From: Erythrophleum ivorense
Lineage: Eukaryota; Streptophyta; Magnoliopsida; Fabales; Fabaceae
Length of the DNA: 64,000 bases
Direction of reading: 5' to 3'
NCBI GenBank assembly: GCA_026724425.1
Contig: JAIUCV010000652.1
Span: 62,001 to 126,000 of the forward strand
This document shows positions 1 through 11,823 of this stretch, in pieces (the stretch's first letter is position 1; every line of letters begins with the position of its first letter). Position numbers and translations under genes: made by a program. A model generated the notes under the pieces. It searched no databases. It saw nothing but the letters and a program-made list of their open reading frames with translations, and was not told where the DNA came from.

Positions 1-2032
1 GTAAGAGCTCATGCTAGGACATTTTTTATGGCTTGAAATACACATACACACATTCAAATACAAGTAAAGTAAGTAATCATGCATGAGAGAAGGTGGAGAA
101 AGCTACCTTGGAAGCAAACACACACTTTTCTTCTTGAATCAAGGCTCCTTTTCTCGGCCTCACACACACAATGGTGTGGGAATGATTTCTCTTGACCTAA
201 ACATAATATATGGAAGCTAATTAGGTTTATGGAATTAATTCTAGGGCCACACAACTTGTTTAAACTCTAGCTTAACTCATTGACCCCTTTCTGTTTCCAA
301 GAAAACACCTAATGAAGCAACACTCATCAAATAAATTATAGGCTCCCTTCTTTCTTTTCAAATATGATTCTTGACTCCTTTTAAGCCTCTTAAAGTCATC
401 ACACAATTAAAAGCAAAAGCCTAACTACATGTTGCTTCTTTAGGTCATATTATGGAACATAAAGCACCATCTCACTTTCTATAGTTTCTAAATTTTTTCT
501 AAGGCTTCCCCTTATATTCATTCATCATATATGACTCAAAAATGGGTTTAGAAAAATTTAAAACTATCCCTAGCTATGCTATCCCCTCTTGCCCAAACCT
601 ATGGAAGGTTTTAGGCTTCATAGATTTTGCTTTATTTTCTTGATGGAGGAAGCACATGGGGAGACTTCTAGGTATCTTAGGAGCTCATTCAAACACTTAT
701 TTAAGCATAGGAATTAAGAGATTAAATCAAATTTTTGAAGGAACACTTAAAACTCTAGAAATTGCATATTGAATTTCCATGATTTTTTGTTAATTCTCTT
801 TGCATATTCCTAGTCTCCACACCCTTTTCCTAAGAATCACCCTTGGTTTTGCCTAAAAATCAAACCCCCCTATGATTTCTTGAGTGGGGCGAAATGGTGG
901 AGGAAGAGGAGCAAGGGGGGTAGCAACCATGGAAGAAGAAATTAGGGAGAATTATAATAAAGGACCAAAAAGTGAAGATATTTATTCTTAAGGACCTGTT
1001 ACCACTTGTTTTAGGATGATTACCACTGAGTTTAGTAACAAACCATTGAACCTAATGGTAATTGTCCTTAAAAATAAATTTTTTCTCTTCTTGGTCCTTT
1101 AACATAATTTTTCTAAGAAATTACTTTATTTTCTTACTTTTTCTCACTTAAATCTTGTCTTCTTTGAGCTTCTCTCTTCAAATCCAATTTTTCACTTTAA
1201 TTTCTCCCTTAAAACAGATTTATAAACTTCATTATAATCATAAGAAGAAAGCTCAAGAGGAGAGGAACAAGTTTAGAAGAAGGAGCATGAAAATCTATGA
1301 AATTCCTTACCTTTTCCTTGCTTTTTTTCCTCCTTTCTTCTCCTCCGTGATGCACCTAAGAGAGCTAGTGTTTTCTCTAGTTTTTGGGCAGAATGGGTTG
1401 TGCAAATGAAGGGGAGAAGAAATAAGAAACTTAAAGTGTATTCAAGATGCTTCCACTTTCTCAAAAATTCCAATTTTTCCCTTCATTTCTGGCATTTTTG
1501 TTTCTAACTCATTTTAGCTCCTTTTTGAGAACTATCTTTTCCATTATGAAATTTAGGTTCCCAGTTTAGTAAAATTCCTTTGGAATCACTCAAATCGGAG
1601 GTTAAACCGTCCCGAACGAATTAGTCAATGTTTAGGTCAATCGATGTTAGAAAATGTCTACCGGAGGGGTTTTAACTGTCTCGGGCTTCCCATGGTTTTC
1701 ATGGCCCCTAAGAACCTTAGAGAACTCAAAACTTTCATTTAAAAAGCCCTCATGCGTGAATTCTAAAATTTTCTCAAATTTACGAAAATGCCATTACATT
1801 TTGTAAATTTTTTGTAAGAAATTGTTTCTTCATTCTAGCTCCATTTTTCTTTCCATACGAGTCTGGGATTCTCATTTTTAGGAGTCTAGAATGCTTTCCA
1901 AATTTTTTAGGACTTTAACTACATCATATCGGGGGACTTCCTTTTGTATTCGATGAGTTTTGTTCATTTACAGAGAAACCATACATTACGTTTCTTATGT
2001 TTTCTCTGGTTTCAAAGAACTGGATATTACAC
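1..2032 (-). mobile_element. Family-A LTR on minus strand, cut by window edge
   Basis: This is the reverse complement of the first part of the family-A LTR seen in plus orientation at 3683, 28239, 48258 and 56631. Its right edge reads GGATATTACA, the complement of the LTR start TGTAATATCC, so the LTR 5' end lies at 2032. It is more diverged from the E1/E2 LTRs than they are from each other and has no clean TATATATA box at the matching place. It splits H upstream of the protease. Whether it is a solo LTR or the edge of a whole minus-strand element lies outside the window, so its target duplication cannot be tested. Confidence 0.85.
54..254 (-). other. Conserved 66-codon LTR reading frame, copy 1
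   Basis: The frame has an ATG, no internal stop and a Cys-rich make-up (CLGQE near residue 19 and LSCM near residue 56). It aligns over its length with frames at 5215-5415, 29785-29985 and 49765-50010 in other family-A LTRs. I know of no family for it. It most likely lies in transcribed leader sequence and stays open by chance or by recent common descent. Confidence 0.35.
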
Positions 2033-2640
2033 ACTATGCACAAACTTGCACGATATCATGAGAGCTATCTTTATTCATCAAACCTCTTACATAAGAACGA
2101 GTGTTTGCACTTACACAACAAAAGGCTAGTAGGCCCCTTGTCTAATCCAAGGTGCTATTCTTATTGATGATCATGTTATAGATGCATTGTTTGAACTGAG
2201 TGCAACCCATTCTTTTATCTTATATGACTGTGTTAAGTGTTTAGGTCTTAAAATTAGTCTATTACCATTTGAATTATCTGTGTCTGCCTCTATTGGATAT
2301 TCTATGATTACATCAGATGCATGTCTAAATTATGTTATATAATTGGATAGCCATAGTACTACCCTTGACCTAATTTGCATCCATTTGTATAACTTTGATG
2401 TAATCATTGGTATAGATTGGTTGCCAACTAATAATATGATGTTTGATTGTAACCAAAAGACTATTTTTTTACCTTCTAATATACCTAAAACTTATCTTGT
2501 GATTGGGCTTGCTTGTGTTTTTTCTGTCCAAGGCGAGAGGTGCCTTAGGCATGGTTGCCAAAGGTTTCTAGTATTCTTTTCCTTACATGCTAAGGTTGAG
2601 GATGAGTTAGTGGATATACTTATGATTATAGAATTTCTAA
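2033..2640 (+). pseudogene. H: gag C-terminal edge and aspartic protease, decayed
   Basis: From about 2118 the sequence matches the gag-protease junction of E1 and E2, with a KASRPL-like linker. Retropepsin-like sequence follows: FELSATHSF at about 2190 stands where active Ty3/gypsy proteases have FDSGASHSF. The catalytic Asp is replaced by Glu and the Gly by Ser (2193-2201), so the enzyme should be dead. A later segment (about 2395-2440) reads DVIIGIDWL, the usual Tekay-type flap-side motif. A stop lies close to 2341. The protease would process Gag-Pol inside the virus-like particle. The piece is cut on the left by the minus-strand LTR. Confidence 0.75.
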
Positions 2641-3682
2641 AAGTTTTTTTGTAAAGAGATTAGTGCTCTACCTTTAGAAAGAGAATTGTGCCTGCTGAGC
2701 CTGTCGAGTTAAAAAGTTAAATAGAAGAGTTACTTGAAAAGAGGTTCATTATGCTAAGTGTGTCTCTATGGGGAGCACTAGTGTTGTTTGTCAAGAACAA
2801 TGATGGTAGCCTTAAACTTTACATTGATTATAGGCAATTAAACCAAGTGACTATAAAGAATAAATACCCTTTGCCTAGAATTGATGACTAACTTAAACAA
2901 TTAGTGGGATCATCAGTCTTCTCAAAAATTGATCTTAGGTTCAGGTACCATCAACTTAGGATGAAAGTAATGGATATACCTAAAATCGCTTTTAGGACTC
3001 GGTACAGCCATTATGAGTTCCTAGTCATGTCATTTGGGTTAACCAATGCCTCTGCTATTTTTATAGACTATATGAATAGGATTTTTAGGTTATATTTTGA
3101 TCAGTTTGTGGTAGTATTCATTGATGATATCATTGTCTATTCCAAGAATGGTGACGAATATGAAGAGCATCTTAGAATAGTTCTTCAGACGTTTAGTGAG
3201 CATCAAATGTATGATAAGCTTAGTAAGTGTAAGTTTTGGTCACTAGAGGTAAAATTCCTAGGACCTGTGATATCTGAACAAGGAGTAGCAGTAGATCCTA
3301 GTAAGGTAAAAGCAGTACTAAATTTGAAAAGGCCCAAAATTCATAGTTTCTTGGGCTTAGTTGGCTACTATAAAAAGTTCAATAAGGGATTTTCTCAATT
3401 AGCAATGCCCTTGGCTAAGTTAACTAAAAGGGACCAACTATTTGTGTAGGATCCCAAGTGTGAGAATTCCTTTCAAGAACGCAAGGATAGGTTGACCACT
3501 GCACCTATACTAGTGATACCTGACCTTAAAGAAACCTTTACAATTTATAGTGATACCTCTAATAAAGGTTTAAATTGTGTTTTCATGCAACAAGGTAGGG
3601 TGATAGCCTATGCTTCTAGTCAACTTAGACTGTATGAGGAGAATTACCCCACCCCTGATCTAGGCTTAGCCATTATAGTTTT
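2641..3682 (+). pseudogene. H: reverse transcriptase and first half of RNase H, decayed
   Basis: The polymerase domain is easy to follow. The fingers contain VKNNDGSLKLYIDYRQLN (about 2790-2845), the palm has FSKIDLRFRYHQ (about 2920), and MSFGLTNAS lies near 3028. The active site FIDD at 3117-3128 is intact. The thumb LGLVGYYKKF lies near 3355. RNase H starts with IYSDTSNKGL (about 3543), keeps the first Asp, and runs through VIAYASSQL to 3682, where E2 interrupts it. The open stretch 2904-3449 is the longest in the window (181 codons). Stops near 2718, 2889 and 3447 break the frame. The domain order RT-RNase H followed by integrase is typical of Ty3/gypsy. Confidence 0.85.
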
Positions 3683-4229
3683 TGTAATATCCAATTTTCA
3701 TTAAACGATAGAAACGGGTGCGTTTTCAAAGCAAGTCCCCTGAAATGAATTAGTTAAGGTCTCAAAAAATTTGACTAACATTCTAAACTTCTAAAAATGA
3801 GAATTATAGGCTCAGACAGAAAGAAAAACTGAGCTAGAATGAAGAAACAAAATTTAGCAAAAAACTTACGAAATGTAATGGCATTTTTGTAATTTTGAGC
3901 AAATTTTAGAATTCACACAAGAAGGCTTTTTAAATGAAACTTTTGAGTTTTTTGAGGTTCTCAGAGGCCCTAAAAACCATGAGAAGGCTCAGGACAGTTA
4001 AAACCCCTCCAGTGGATGTTTTCCAACATTAGTGTACCTGAATTTGATGAATTCATTTAGGAAGGTTTTAACTTCGATTTGAGTAATTCCAAAGGCATTT
4101 TACTAAATTGGGAACCTAAATTTTATAATGAAAAGATGATTCTCAAAAAGGAGCTAAAAAAATTAGAAACAAAAATGCCAAAAATGAAGGGCAAAATGAG
4201 AATTTTTGAAAAGTCTTCTTTCCTCTACC

Positions 4230-4240
4230 TATATATATAA
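4230..4240 (+). promoter_or_regulatory. TATA box of E2 5' LTR
   Basis: TATATATATAA lies in the conserved context CTACC-TATA-GGGCCCCACTCTCCCATTC. It sits about 550 bases into the LTR, at the same place as the TATA tracts of the other plus-strand A LTRs. It probably sets the U3/R start for genomic RNA. Confidence 0.6.
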
Positions 4241-5214
4241 GGTGGCCCACTCTTCCATTCATTTAGCCTCATATGTTTCTGCCCTAAACCAGAGAAAAAG
4301 CCCTAGGAAAGTGGCGCATAAGAGGAAGAAAAAGAGGAGGAGAAATCAAGGCTAGAAGGTATGGAATTTTAGTAGTTTTTCATATTTTTTCCTTTCCACA
4401 CCTCTTCTCCTCAATTCTCCTTTATTTCTTGTGATTATATTGAAGTATATAATCTGTTTTAAGGGAAAAATTCGAATTTGAAGAGAGGAGGCCAAAGTAG
4501 ACAAGATTAAAGTGAGAAAATAAGGAAAAACAAGGTAATTTCTTCTTCCATGGTTGCTACCCCTTGCTCCTCTTCTCTCCATATTTCACCCCACTCAAGA
4601 AGCCATAGGAGGGCTTGGTTTTTAGGTAGAACCAAGGGTGATTCTTAGGGAAAAGAGTATGGAGATTAAGAATATGCAAAGAAAATTAACAAACAACCAT
4701 GGAAATTCAAAATGCAAATTCTAGTTTTATATGCTCCTTGTAAAATTTGATTTGATACCTTGATTTCTATGCCTAAATGAGAGTTTAAATGAGACCCCTA
4801 TAAGTCTCCCCATGTGCTTCCTCCATCAAGAAAACAAAGCAAAGTCCATGAAGGCCAAAATCATGCATAGTCTCAGCCTAAATGAGTTTGTATACCAAGG
4901 GTGAGTTTTAAATTTTTCTAAGCCCATTTTTGAGTCATATATGATGAGTGAAGATGAGGGGAGGCCTTGGGAAAAATTTAGAAATCATAGAAAGTGAGTT
5001 AGCATAATATGTTCCATAAAATGACCTAAAGAAGCAACATATGGTTAGGCTCTTTATTTTAATTGTGTGATGACTCCAAGAGGCTTAAAAGGAGTCAAGA
5101 ATCATGTATAAAAGGAAAGAAGGGAGCCTAGAATTTATTTGATGGGTGTTGCTTCATTAGGTGCATTCTTGGAATCATAAAGGGGTTAATGAGCCAAGTT
5201 AGTGACTAAGCAAG

Positions 5215-5415
5215 TTGTGTGGCCTTATAATTAATTCCATGAGCCTAATTGGCTTCCATAAATTGTGTTTAGGCCAAGAGAATTCATTCCCATGCCTTTA
5301 TGTGTGTGAGGCCGAGGAAGGGAGCATTATTTCAAAGGGAAAAATGTGTGGTTGTATCCAAGGTAGCTCACTCCTCTTTCTCTCATGCATGAATGTATGC
5401 TTGGCTTGTCTTTGA
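5215..5415 (+). other. Conserved 66-codon LTR reading frame, copy 2
   Basis: This is the same frame as at 54-254, 29785-29985 and 49765-50010, starting MCGL and holding CLGQENSFP and CIQGSS. It lies downstream of the TATA box in presumed leader RNA. No known domain is recognised, and coding status is doubtful. Confidence 0.35.
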
Positions 5416-8400
5416 TGTGTGTATATGTGTTTTAAGCCATGAAAAATATTCTAGCATGATTTCATATGCCATGGTACCATGATGATGCATTATGTTTCCA
5501 AATGATGTTTATTATATTTGCTTGAGTGTGGTGAGGCCAAGAACCCTTAACCATGGTGAGGATGAGCCAAGAACCCTTAGAATTGGTTGAGATAAAGTAA
5601 AGAGTCTCCCAAAAGTGAGGTTAACTCCCAAGAGTAAGGTTGAGTTCAAAAACCTCTTAAAGAATGGGCGAGGGAGGTCCAAAATCCATAAGTGAATGGG
5701 TGAGGCTAATCCACATACTTGACAAGCCTATGTATACTATGTATGACTTTTTGAAATATTAAGATTGCTTCTTGAATGTTCATGTTATGTAATATGCCCA
5801 TGCATGCATTTGTAAGACTTGTTTTGCATCTTTTATGTGTGATTGAAAGGGAGATGAGTTATTGTGTAATATCTCTTCTAATACTCTTCTTTAATTTATA
5901 TATTTGTAAAGAATTCCTTATTTAAGTTTAATCACTTTTTCTATTTTAATTATTCCTTCATAATAAAATCTAATTAATGGCGTAACGAACTATAACAATA
6001 ACGAAAATACACTATAACTTATACAAATTAGTTCAAGAGTTCCCTCATAAGGGAACGGGGTCATACAAGTCACATCACATCAAAAGGGAATCTATCCTAT
6101 AACCGTTCAAAAAGAAGTCCCCCAGATAACAAAAGGGTCAGTATCAATAACTGGGCCTCTGTTCATGCAAACGGAGGAGTAGGAGGGTCAACTCCACCCA
6201 CTGAGAATATGTGGGACTCCAGCTCTCCTGAGGACACAAAATATACTGGTATAGCATGAACAACGTCATCACATTATATGATGCATATATTATGGATGAC
6301 GAAGACCCATCCCCTGAGTGGGAACTGGACCCACTTTGCCTGGAGTTCTAGGGTCACTTGATAGATTGGCATCTAAACAAATATAAACCACACTAGAGTG
6401 AGAAATAATTTTCTTAGTAACATAGACAAGATTAATACCATATAATATCCATGAAGAAGAGCCAAGTACTTTTAACAGACAACAAGCAATATAGTGGTAA
6501 GACAGTGAATTTACCGACAATAAAAGCAGAGAGATATACCTGTTGGCAATATCCAACATGAATATGAAATAGTAAAGTGAATAAGCATGTTACATCTAAA
6601 GATAGCACATGAATAAAATACAAGGATTGTCTTAACATAATTGATACTCCACAGTTGCGAGGCATTCATGAGATTTCCACATATATAGAATATAGAAAAT
6701 ATCACAAACAACATTTATTCTCTCTTGACCATTAGGCCTTGGAGACCGCCAGGCCCAACACTCATATCGTGTCACACTGGCTTCAGCAGGCTCAAGCCTA
6801 GCTCATCTTGCACTGCTATGACATAGCAGGCTCACCCCTACTTCCTTTACTAATATGTCATCCAAGCCATCATTTGATCAAGGCATGTAGGTATATTTGG
6901 GAAAGAATTGCCTTGCACAACTCCGTGCATAAATAATCTTGATAGCATGACTGTGTACTGGAGTCCGAAAATTAGTTGTTTAAACATTTTCAAATATCTT
7001 TGAGATTAGACATCCAATACAACAGCAGCTACCCAATGGTCAACTTTGGCACATACATAGGGCTCACCCCCTATCCACCCTATATATTGGCCAGTTCTTT
7101 GGCTTCACCCCCTGTCCGTCCTATATATTAGCCAGTTCTTTACCAAATAACCCATGCTCATATAATCAGGCAATACACAACATATTATCCATATCAAGAA
7201 ATCAGATATCATGTCAGCATAGCAAATAATGCAATTCTAGAACACATGTTACCATATATTCTATTCTTGACATACTATTGCATAATTTTTCGACTATCTC
7301 AAATGGGCTCTAAAATTCACAAAATAAATATTAGCATAATTCAGGCAGCACATAGAACATCTTAGGCCACAACAATCATCCAGAACATGTCAAATAACAT
7401 TAGGAAAAATTCAAGAATATCTTGGTCAACACTTTTTCTCAAAAATTTGACTTTTTATACAGTGATCCATAATTCACCAAAATTTCACCATGGGCCTTAT
7501 TTTTTATGTAGATTAACCTAATTTAGTTGGATTTAAGAAAACTCTTCCCTAGTTATTGAGTGGATCGTCGCATAACCCTCAAAATAATACTAGGCTGATA
7601 GAATATATAGTTAGTGGCACAACCTAGGTCATCTCCCTCGGAATTGGCGTTCAATGTTTAATTGAGTTTTCCAAATGTTAAAAGACTCTAAAAATTCCTA
7701 AACTAAGGGGTTTTAATTGAATTAAACTATTCTAAAACTAAATTGAATTAAATTCCTAATCACTATCTAATTATATGGATTATAAATGAAAGATGGACTT
7801 GTGACTAGCTTTGGATTCGTCCCTTGGTATCCACTATCCTTATCCTATTCTAATTGTAATTAATTCTGGCCTAAGAGTCCCTAATCGTGTTTATAACAAT
7901 TTATCTTGAGTAACCACGCAAGATTCAAGAAATTAACTATCTAATGTTGAATTGAAACCTCACATCCAAATTAAATTGTCAATTCTTGTTTTAGGATCAA
8001 TGAACACTTAATTTGATTGATTAACTAATTGATTAACCTCTGAATCATCCTAAATATTTAATTAACCAACTAAACATTAAGGAATCTTCAAATTAAACAA
8101 TTACGCTCACTCATGTATTTTATCGAACGCCTTCGAAACATACATGGAATTCAGATAATATTGGAATTAATCGGATCAATTAATCAACAAAAATTTCTTC
8201 CTAATTAGTGTCTAACCAGCCACTAATTATATTTACACAAATTCTCTATCAAATACATCTTAACCAAGAAATTAAATGAAAGAGAAAAAGTGTAGGAAAA
8301 GTATAAAAATTCTTTGCCCAAAATTCTGAATTATTCTCCCCGGATTCAAGCTTCTCCAAGAGGTCCTCCTTGCTAGCCTCAAGATGAATTAAAAAATCAT

Positions 8401-8780
8401 GGAATATGGAGATGGATGGATGATGGGGCGTGGGACATGTGCTGGACGAAGGATTGGGGTGGATGGTTGGAATGGTAGATGAATGGTACCTAGCGAATGG
8501 ATGAATTGATTTATATAGGCATGAGGGAATGGAGTTGCATGAATGAACTAGGAAATCTAAATATGTGGAGGCGTGGTGGACTTAGATGAAAGAGGCGTGC
8601 AGATGCTGGAGTCTGGAAGATAAATCAGAGGCGTGAATGAATGAACTTATTCGAATTCCTCCTTCATTAAAAATCACGTGCTTAGCTTCTTTGTTTCCAT
8701 ACGTTGTTCAGCGTCAGCCCCCTTCCATGTCTCATTCATTCTTCTTTCTTACGTTTCTGCATGCATGTTCGCCAGCTCAT

Positions 8781-8888
8781 TGTTACGCCCCACATCGGAT
8801 AGACGAGGGGAGGGTCCTGGGCTTATAAAGCGGGGAGGTCCTTGCCACATCAGCTAGCTTTTGGGGTAAGAAAACTGACCCCGTGACA
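8781..8888 (+). repeat. TRIM 5' LTR
   Basis: A 108-bp terminal repeat with TG...CA ends, containing TATAAA at 8824-8829. Confidence 0.92.
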
Positions 8889-8890
8889 AT

Positions 8891-8903
8891 TGGTATCAGA
8901 GCC
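8891..8903 (+). promoter_or_regulatory. TRIM primer binding site, tRNA-Met
   Basis: TGGTATCAGAGCC lies two bases after the 5' LTR and is complementary to the 3' end of plant initiator tRNA-Met. Confidence 0.9.
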
Positions 8904-9003
8904 TGACCCGCGTTCTACGGCTCAGAGGTGGGCCCCACCGTGGATGGAATGGTGGTCCGGTGGGCCAGCCATGACGAGGGCGTCACGGATTTGTCGGGGG
9001 AGC

Positions 9004-9111
9004 TGTTACGCCCCACATCGGATAGACGAGGGGAGGGTCCTGGGCTTATAAAGCGGGGAGGTCCTTGCCACATTAGCTAGCTTTTGGGGTAAGAAAACTG
9101 ACCCCGTGACA
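9004..9111 (+). repeat. TRIM 3' LTR
   Basis: This 108-bp copy differs from 8781-8888 by a single base and directly follows the purine run ending at 9001. Confidence 0.92.
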
Positions 9112-11230
9112 TCATGCAAGCTTTATTAATCACGTGTTCTTTAGCTCATTATTTCAGCTCGTGCTTGCTTCTTCTGCATGCGTTTTGCTCGAGTTAGCTC
9201 GTTCAGCTTGCTCTGTTCTCCATCACGTCAGCTTCCTCAATGCAAAACCACGTTATTTTCCACGTATTTTCTTGCTTGAACTCCAGCTCGTTACTTCGTT
9301 CATTTGGTTCTGAGCTTCTTGTTTCTTTGTTCGAGTTTGTGAGCTACTTTCTACGTGGAAACATGGTGCTCTTCACGTGCTTTTTCTCCACGTTCTACCC
9401 TCTGCTTCTTCTCCGTCTTTCTCATGTGATCTGTAGTTCTTCTCCAGCCCAGTGTTGCTTCTTCTGCGTTGAGTTTGTTCTCTTTTCCAGCTCTCAAGCT
9501 CAGCGTCTTCCAGTTCTGCTCCAGCTGCATGTATTTTCCACGTTGCCTCTGCATGCTTCTTCTCTCTCAGCTGCTTCTCTTTCGAGCTAAAGACGTTGTT
9601 CTTCATGCATGGTTCTGCCCAGTTTCTTCGTTTTTCTGCGTCTTCTGAAGCCTCTTCTCCAGCTCATTTTTATTCCACTCTATACCCGTGGTTTTTTTCT
9701 GCTCGAGTTTCCTCCTTTGCTTTGCTCATATTCCCACGTAACATCTGCTCTTGCATTTGTTTCTTCCATGCTCTGTTCTGCATGTTCTTCTCGTTCAGCC
9801 AAGGTTCCCTCGTCCTCTGCTCAAGTTCAGCATTCCATCCTTAGCTCCATCGTCTTCCAGTGTTCGACTCTTCCCAGCACTCCACGTGATTACTTCCTTC
9901 GTGCTTCGTTCAAGTTCAGCTTCGAGTTCCTTCCATGCATTCTGCACAACGTTGAGCTTTTTGTTTTCCATTTGAACCAGAACCCACGTCAGAATCAAGC
10001 TCTTACTCTCCTTCCTTCTGCTCGATGTGCATCTTTTGTTCATACAAGCTCGAAATTCTCTTACTTCATTCTGCTCATGCCCTCTTCATTTATGTGTTGC
10101 TTCTTCTTAATAAACTTGTAGCTTTATTCTTCATAAATGAATCACATGGCTTTGTGTTTCTGTTTAGCTGCTTCATGAATCAATCCAAGCCTTCTTCATG
10201 GATGGCTATGGACCTCACATCCACATACTCCTCTCAAACCCAAAACTTTCTTTCATCAGCTCTCTTTTTGCTCTTCTTCAAAACAAATTCTCATTCAAGC
10301 TCTATTTACCTTTTAAAATTCTGCACAAAGGAATAGGAAAAATCAAATAGGAATATTCACAAAATTATTCAAGCTAAATTTGTGCATTAAAATTCCATAA
10401 TTTTGCAAATAAATTCCTAAAATGTAGAAATGGTTTCTAAAACAAAAATCTTATCTAATTAAAGTCTTAAAACCATATTTAATTATTAAAATGCCTATGT
10501 TTAGGAGAATATTATAGATAGAAATATATGTTTATCAGGTATATATACATGTGTTGGCCGAACCTATGCATCCAAAAAGACACGTGATTTTGCTTCATTT
10601 TCATGTCACCAAATAGCCACACATACATATTCAAGGGTGATAAACAAAAGCCCTCAATCAATTTCAAGAGATTTCATATGTATTCTACAATTTTCTCAAG
10701 TTAAGATTCTACGGTTCCTTGCCAATTTCTTTATGAAAATCAAAGTTGTATTAATCTTCCTCTTCCTTAGGCTTTCTTCCATCACTTCTCCCTTTATTTT
10801 CTTTTCAATTTCTCCCATGGCATGTTGAAATACAAAGCTTCTTGATTTGTAGAAAAATTGCCAAGAATAGGAATTTTCTTGAATCACATGAACCATAAGC
10901 CATATATATGATTTCTCCATCTTTTCCCTATCTTTTCTTGGCTAGAATTCATGGAAACAACAAAATTTTCCATCCTTTCTTGCTATGGACGAAATTTAGA
11001 GAGAAAGAGAAGAGAAGAATTCTTGGAGAAAAATAGAAGAAAAACCAAGAAGAAGAAAGGCTATCTATGTTACCTTAGCTCCGTGGTATTTGATTTTCCC
11101 CCTTCTCTCTTCTTTCTCCCTTCTCTTCTTCCTTAGGCCGAGCTCCTTCTCCTTCTCCTTCTCTTTGTCTTGGCCGAATTTTGGTGTGTATTTTGTGTGT
11201 GAGAAAATCATGAAAGTGTGTGGGTGGTTC

Positions 11231-11239
11231 ATATATATA
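11231..11239 (-). promoter_or_regulatory. Putative TATA box of family-D LTR
   Basis: TATATATAT on the minus strand is followed by an AG-rich stretch. The position relative to the LTR 5' end (12441) and to the AGCTAAGGTAAC motif matches the layout of related LTRs. Confidence 0.4.
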
Positions 11240-11614
11240 CTAGTTATGAATGGTTAAGATATAATTAACTTTAAGGTGGAATATCTTGGCCTTTAGATTA
11301 AATCAAAGGTGGTGGTTTGATCTTGAAAAGGTGAAGAACTCTAAGGCATTAGATTGCATCAATCGTTTAGATCATATCACGTTTTATAGATGAATATTAA
11401 CCATTGGATTACCTTGGTTACTTTTTCATAATATGTGAAGATAAGATTGCATTTAATGCCGCTTAAGTTAGCGTCTATGTCATGCTAAAGTCAGCGGTAA
11501 CTTTTTTGTAATGCATGAGATTTTAAGATTTGCTGACATAAGCCTGTGTAATTGCTCCGTAGCTCATGCAATTTCCAAAATTCTCTTCCAACTTCCAGCT
11601 TCTTCTTCACACAT

Positions 11615-11704
11615 GGTGCCATATCATCTCTCTCTTTTCTACATGGTGCCACATCAGCACCTTCCCAGCTTCTCGGTGCCACATCAGCTCTTCCTCGGTT
11701 AGAC
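11615..11704. repeat. Three-copy 30-bp tandem repeat in D
   Basis: GGTGCCACATCAGC or a close variant starts at 11615, 11645 and 11675, an exact 30-bp period with diverged spacers. It lies in the D LTR. The same 12-mer GCCACATCAGCT also occurs in the TRIM 5' LTR. Confidence 0.7.
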
Positions 11705-11823
11705 TTACAAAATTGCCACTATTTTCTTAGGTTTTCCATAATGTCTTATTTAATCTGTATTTTCTAAGCTCTCTGCTATATTTTAATATTATTTGTCCTA
11801 TGTGGGTCCCGTTTAATGTTTCC

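Larger units (their letters stand above)
3683..5864 (+). mobile_element. E2 5' LTR, first part (family A)
   Basis: It starts with TGTAATATCC directly after GTTTT and aligns with 28239-30419. It contains the promoter region (TATA at 4230), a pyrimidine/purine-rich leader, and the CCAAGGTAGCTCACTCC segment near 5360 found in all family-A LTRs. It breaks at 5864 where the D insertion begins and resumes at 12447. The joined LTR is about 3.63 kb. Confidence 0.92.
8781..9111 (+). mobile_element. Complete TRIM (miniature LTR retrotransposon), 331 bp
   Basis: Two 108-bp direct repeats (8781-8888 and 9004-9111) starting TGTTACGCCC and ending CCGTGACA differ at one position (CACATCAGC versus CACATTAGC). 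Between them lie 115 bp, starting with an exact tRNA-Met primer site and ending with a purine run GGGGGAGC. Each repeat holds a TATAAA (8824-8829 and 9047-9052). The flanks share TCAT (8777-8780 and 9112-9115), so the duplication is 4 bp or an imperfect 5 bp. It is non-coding and needs enzymes in trans. It is GC-rich and youngest in this nest. The 5S-like core of Cassandra elements is absent, and it resembles the SMART/TRIM class. Confidence 0.93.
7557..10537. mobile_element. Family-C solo LTR, copy C1, hosting a TRIM
   Basis: It starts TGAGTGGATCGTCGCATAAC and ends ATGTTTATCA, with flanks GTTAT (7552-7556) and GGTAT (10538-10542), a duplication with one mismatch. Without the TRIM it is about 2.65 kb, the longest of the five C copies. 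It has a GGATGG-rich stretch (about 8400-8500), TATATAGGCATGAG near 8512, then a long pyrimidine-rich, ACGT-rich stretch (about 9120-10200). Open frames there are composition artefacts. There is no coding domain. The coding strand of family C is not settled. Confidence 0.85.

Noticed and set aside
8781..9111. Cassandra element or 5S rRNA gene
   Set aside because: No 5S internal promoter boxes are visible in the LTR. The ends, size and primer site fit a TRIM without a 5S-like core.
8781..9111. Simple tandem duplication
   Set aside because: The primer site and purine tract directly inside the repeats, TG...CA ends and flanking TCAT fit an LTR element.
9240..10336. Overlapping long frames on both strands, up to 170 codons
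   Set aside because: They lie in the pyrimidine-rich half of a family-C LTR, with low-complexity Ser/Phe/Leu-rich products and no domain. Similar frames occur at the same place in C3 and C5 but without conserved sequence.
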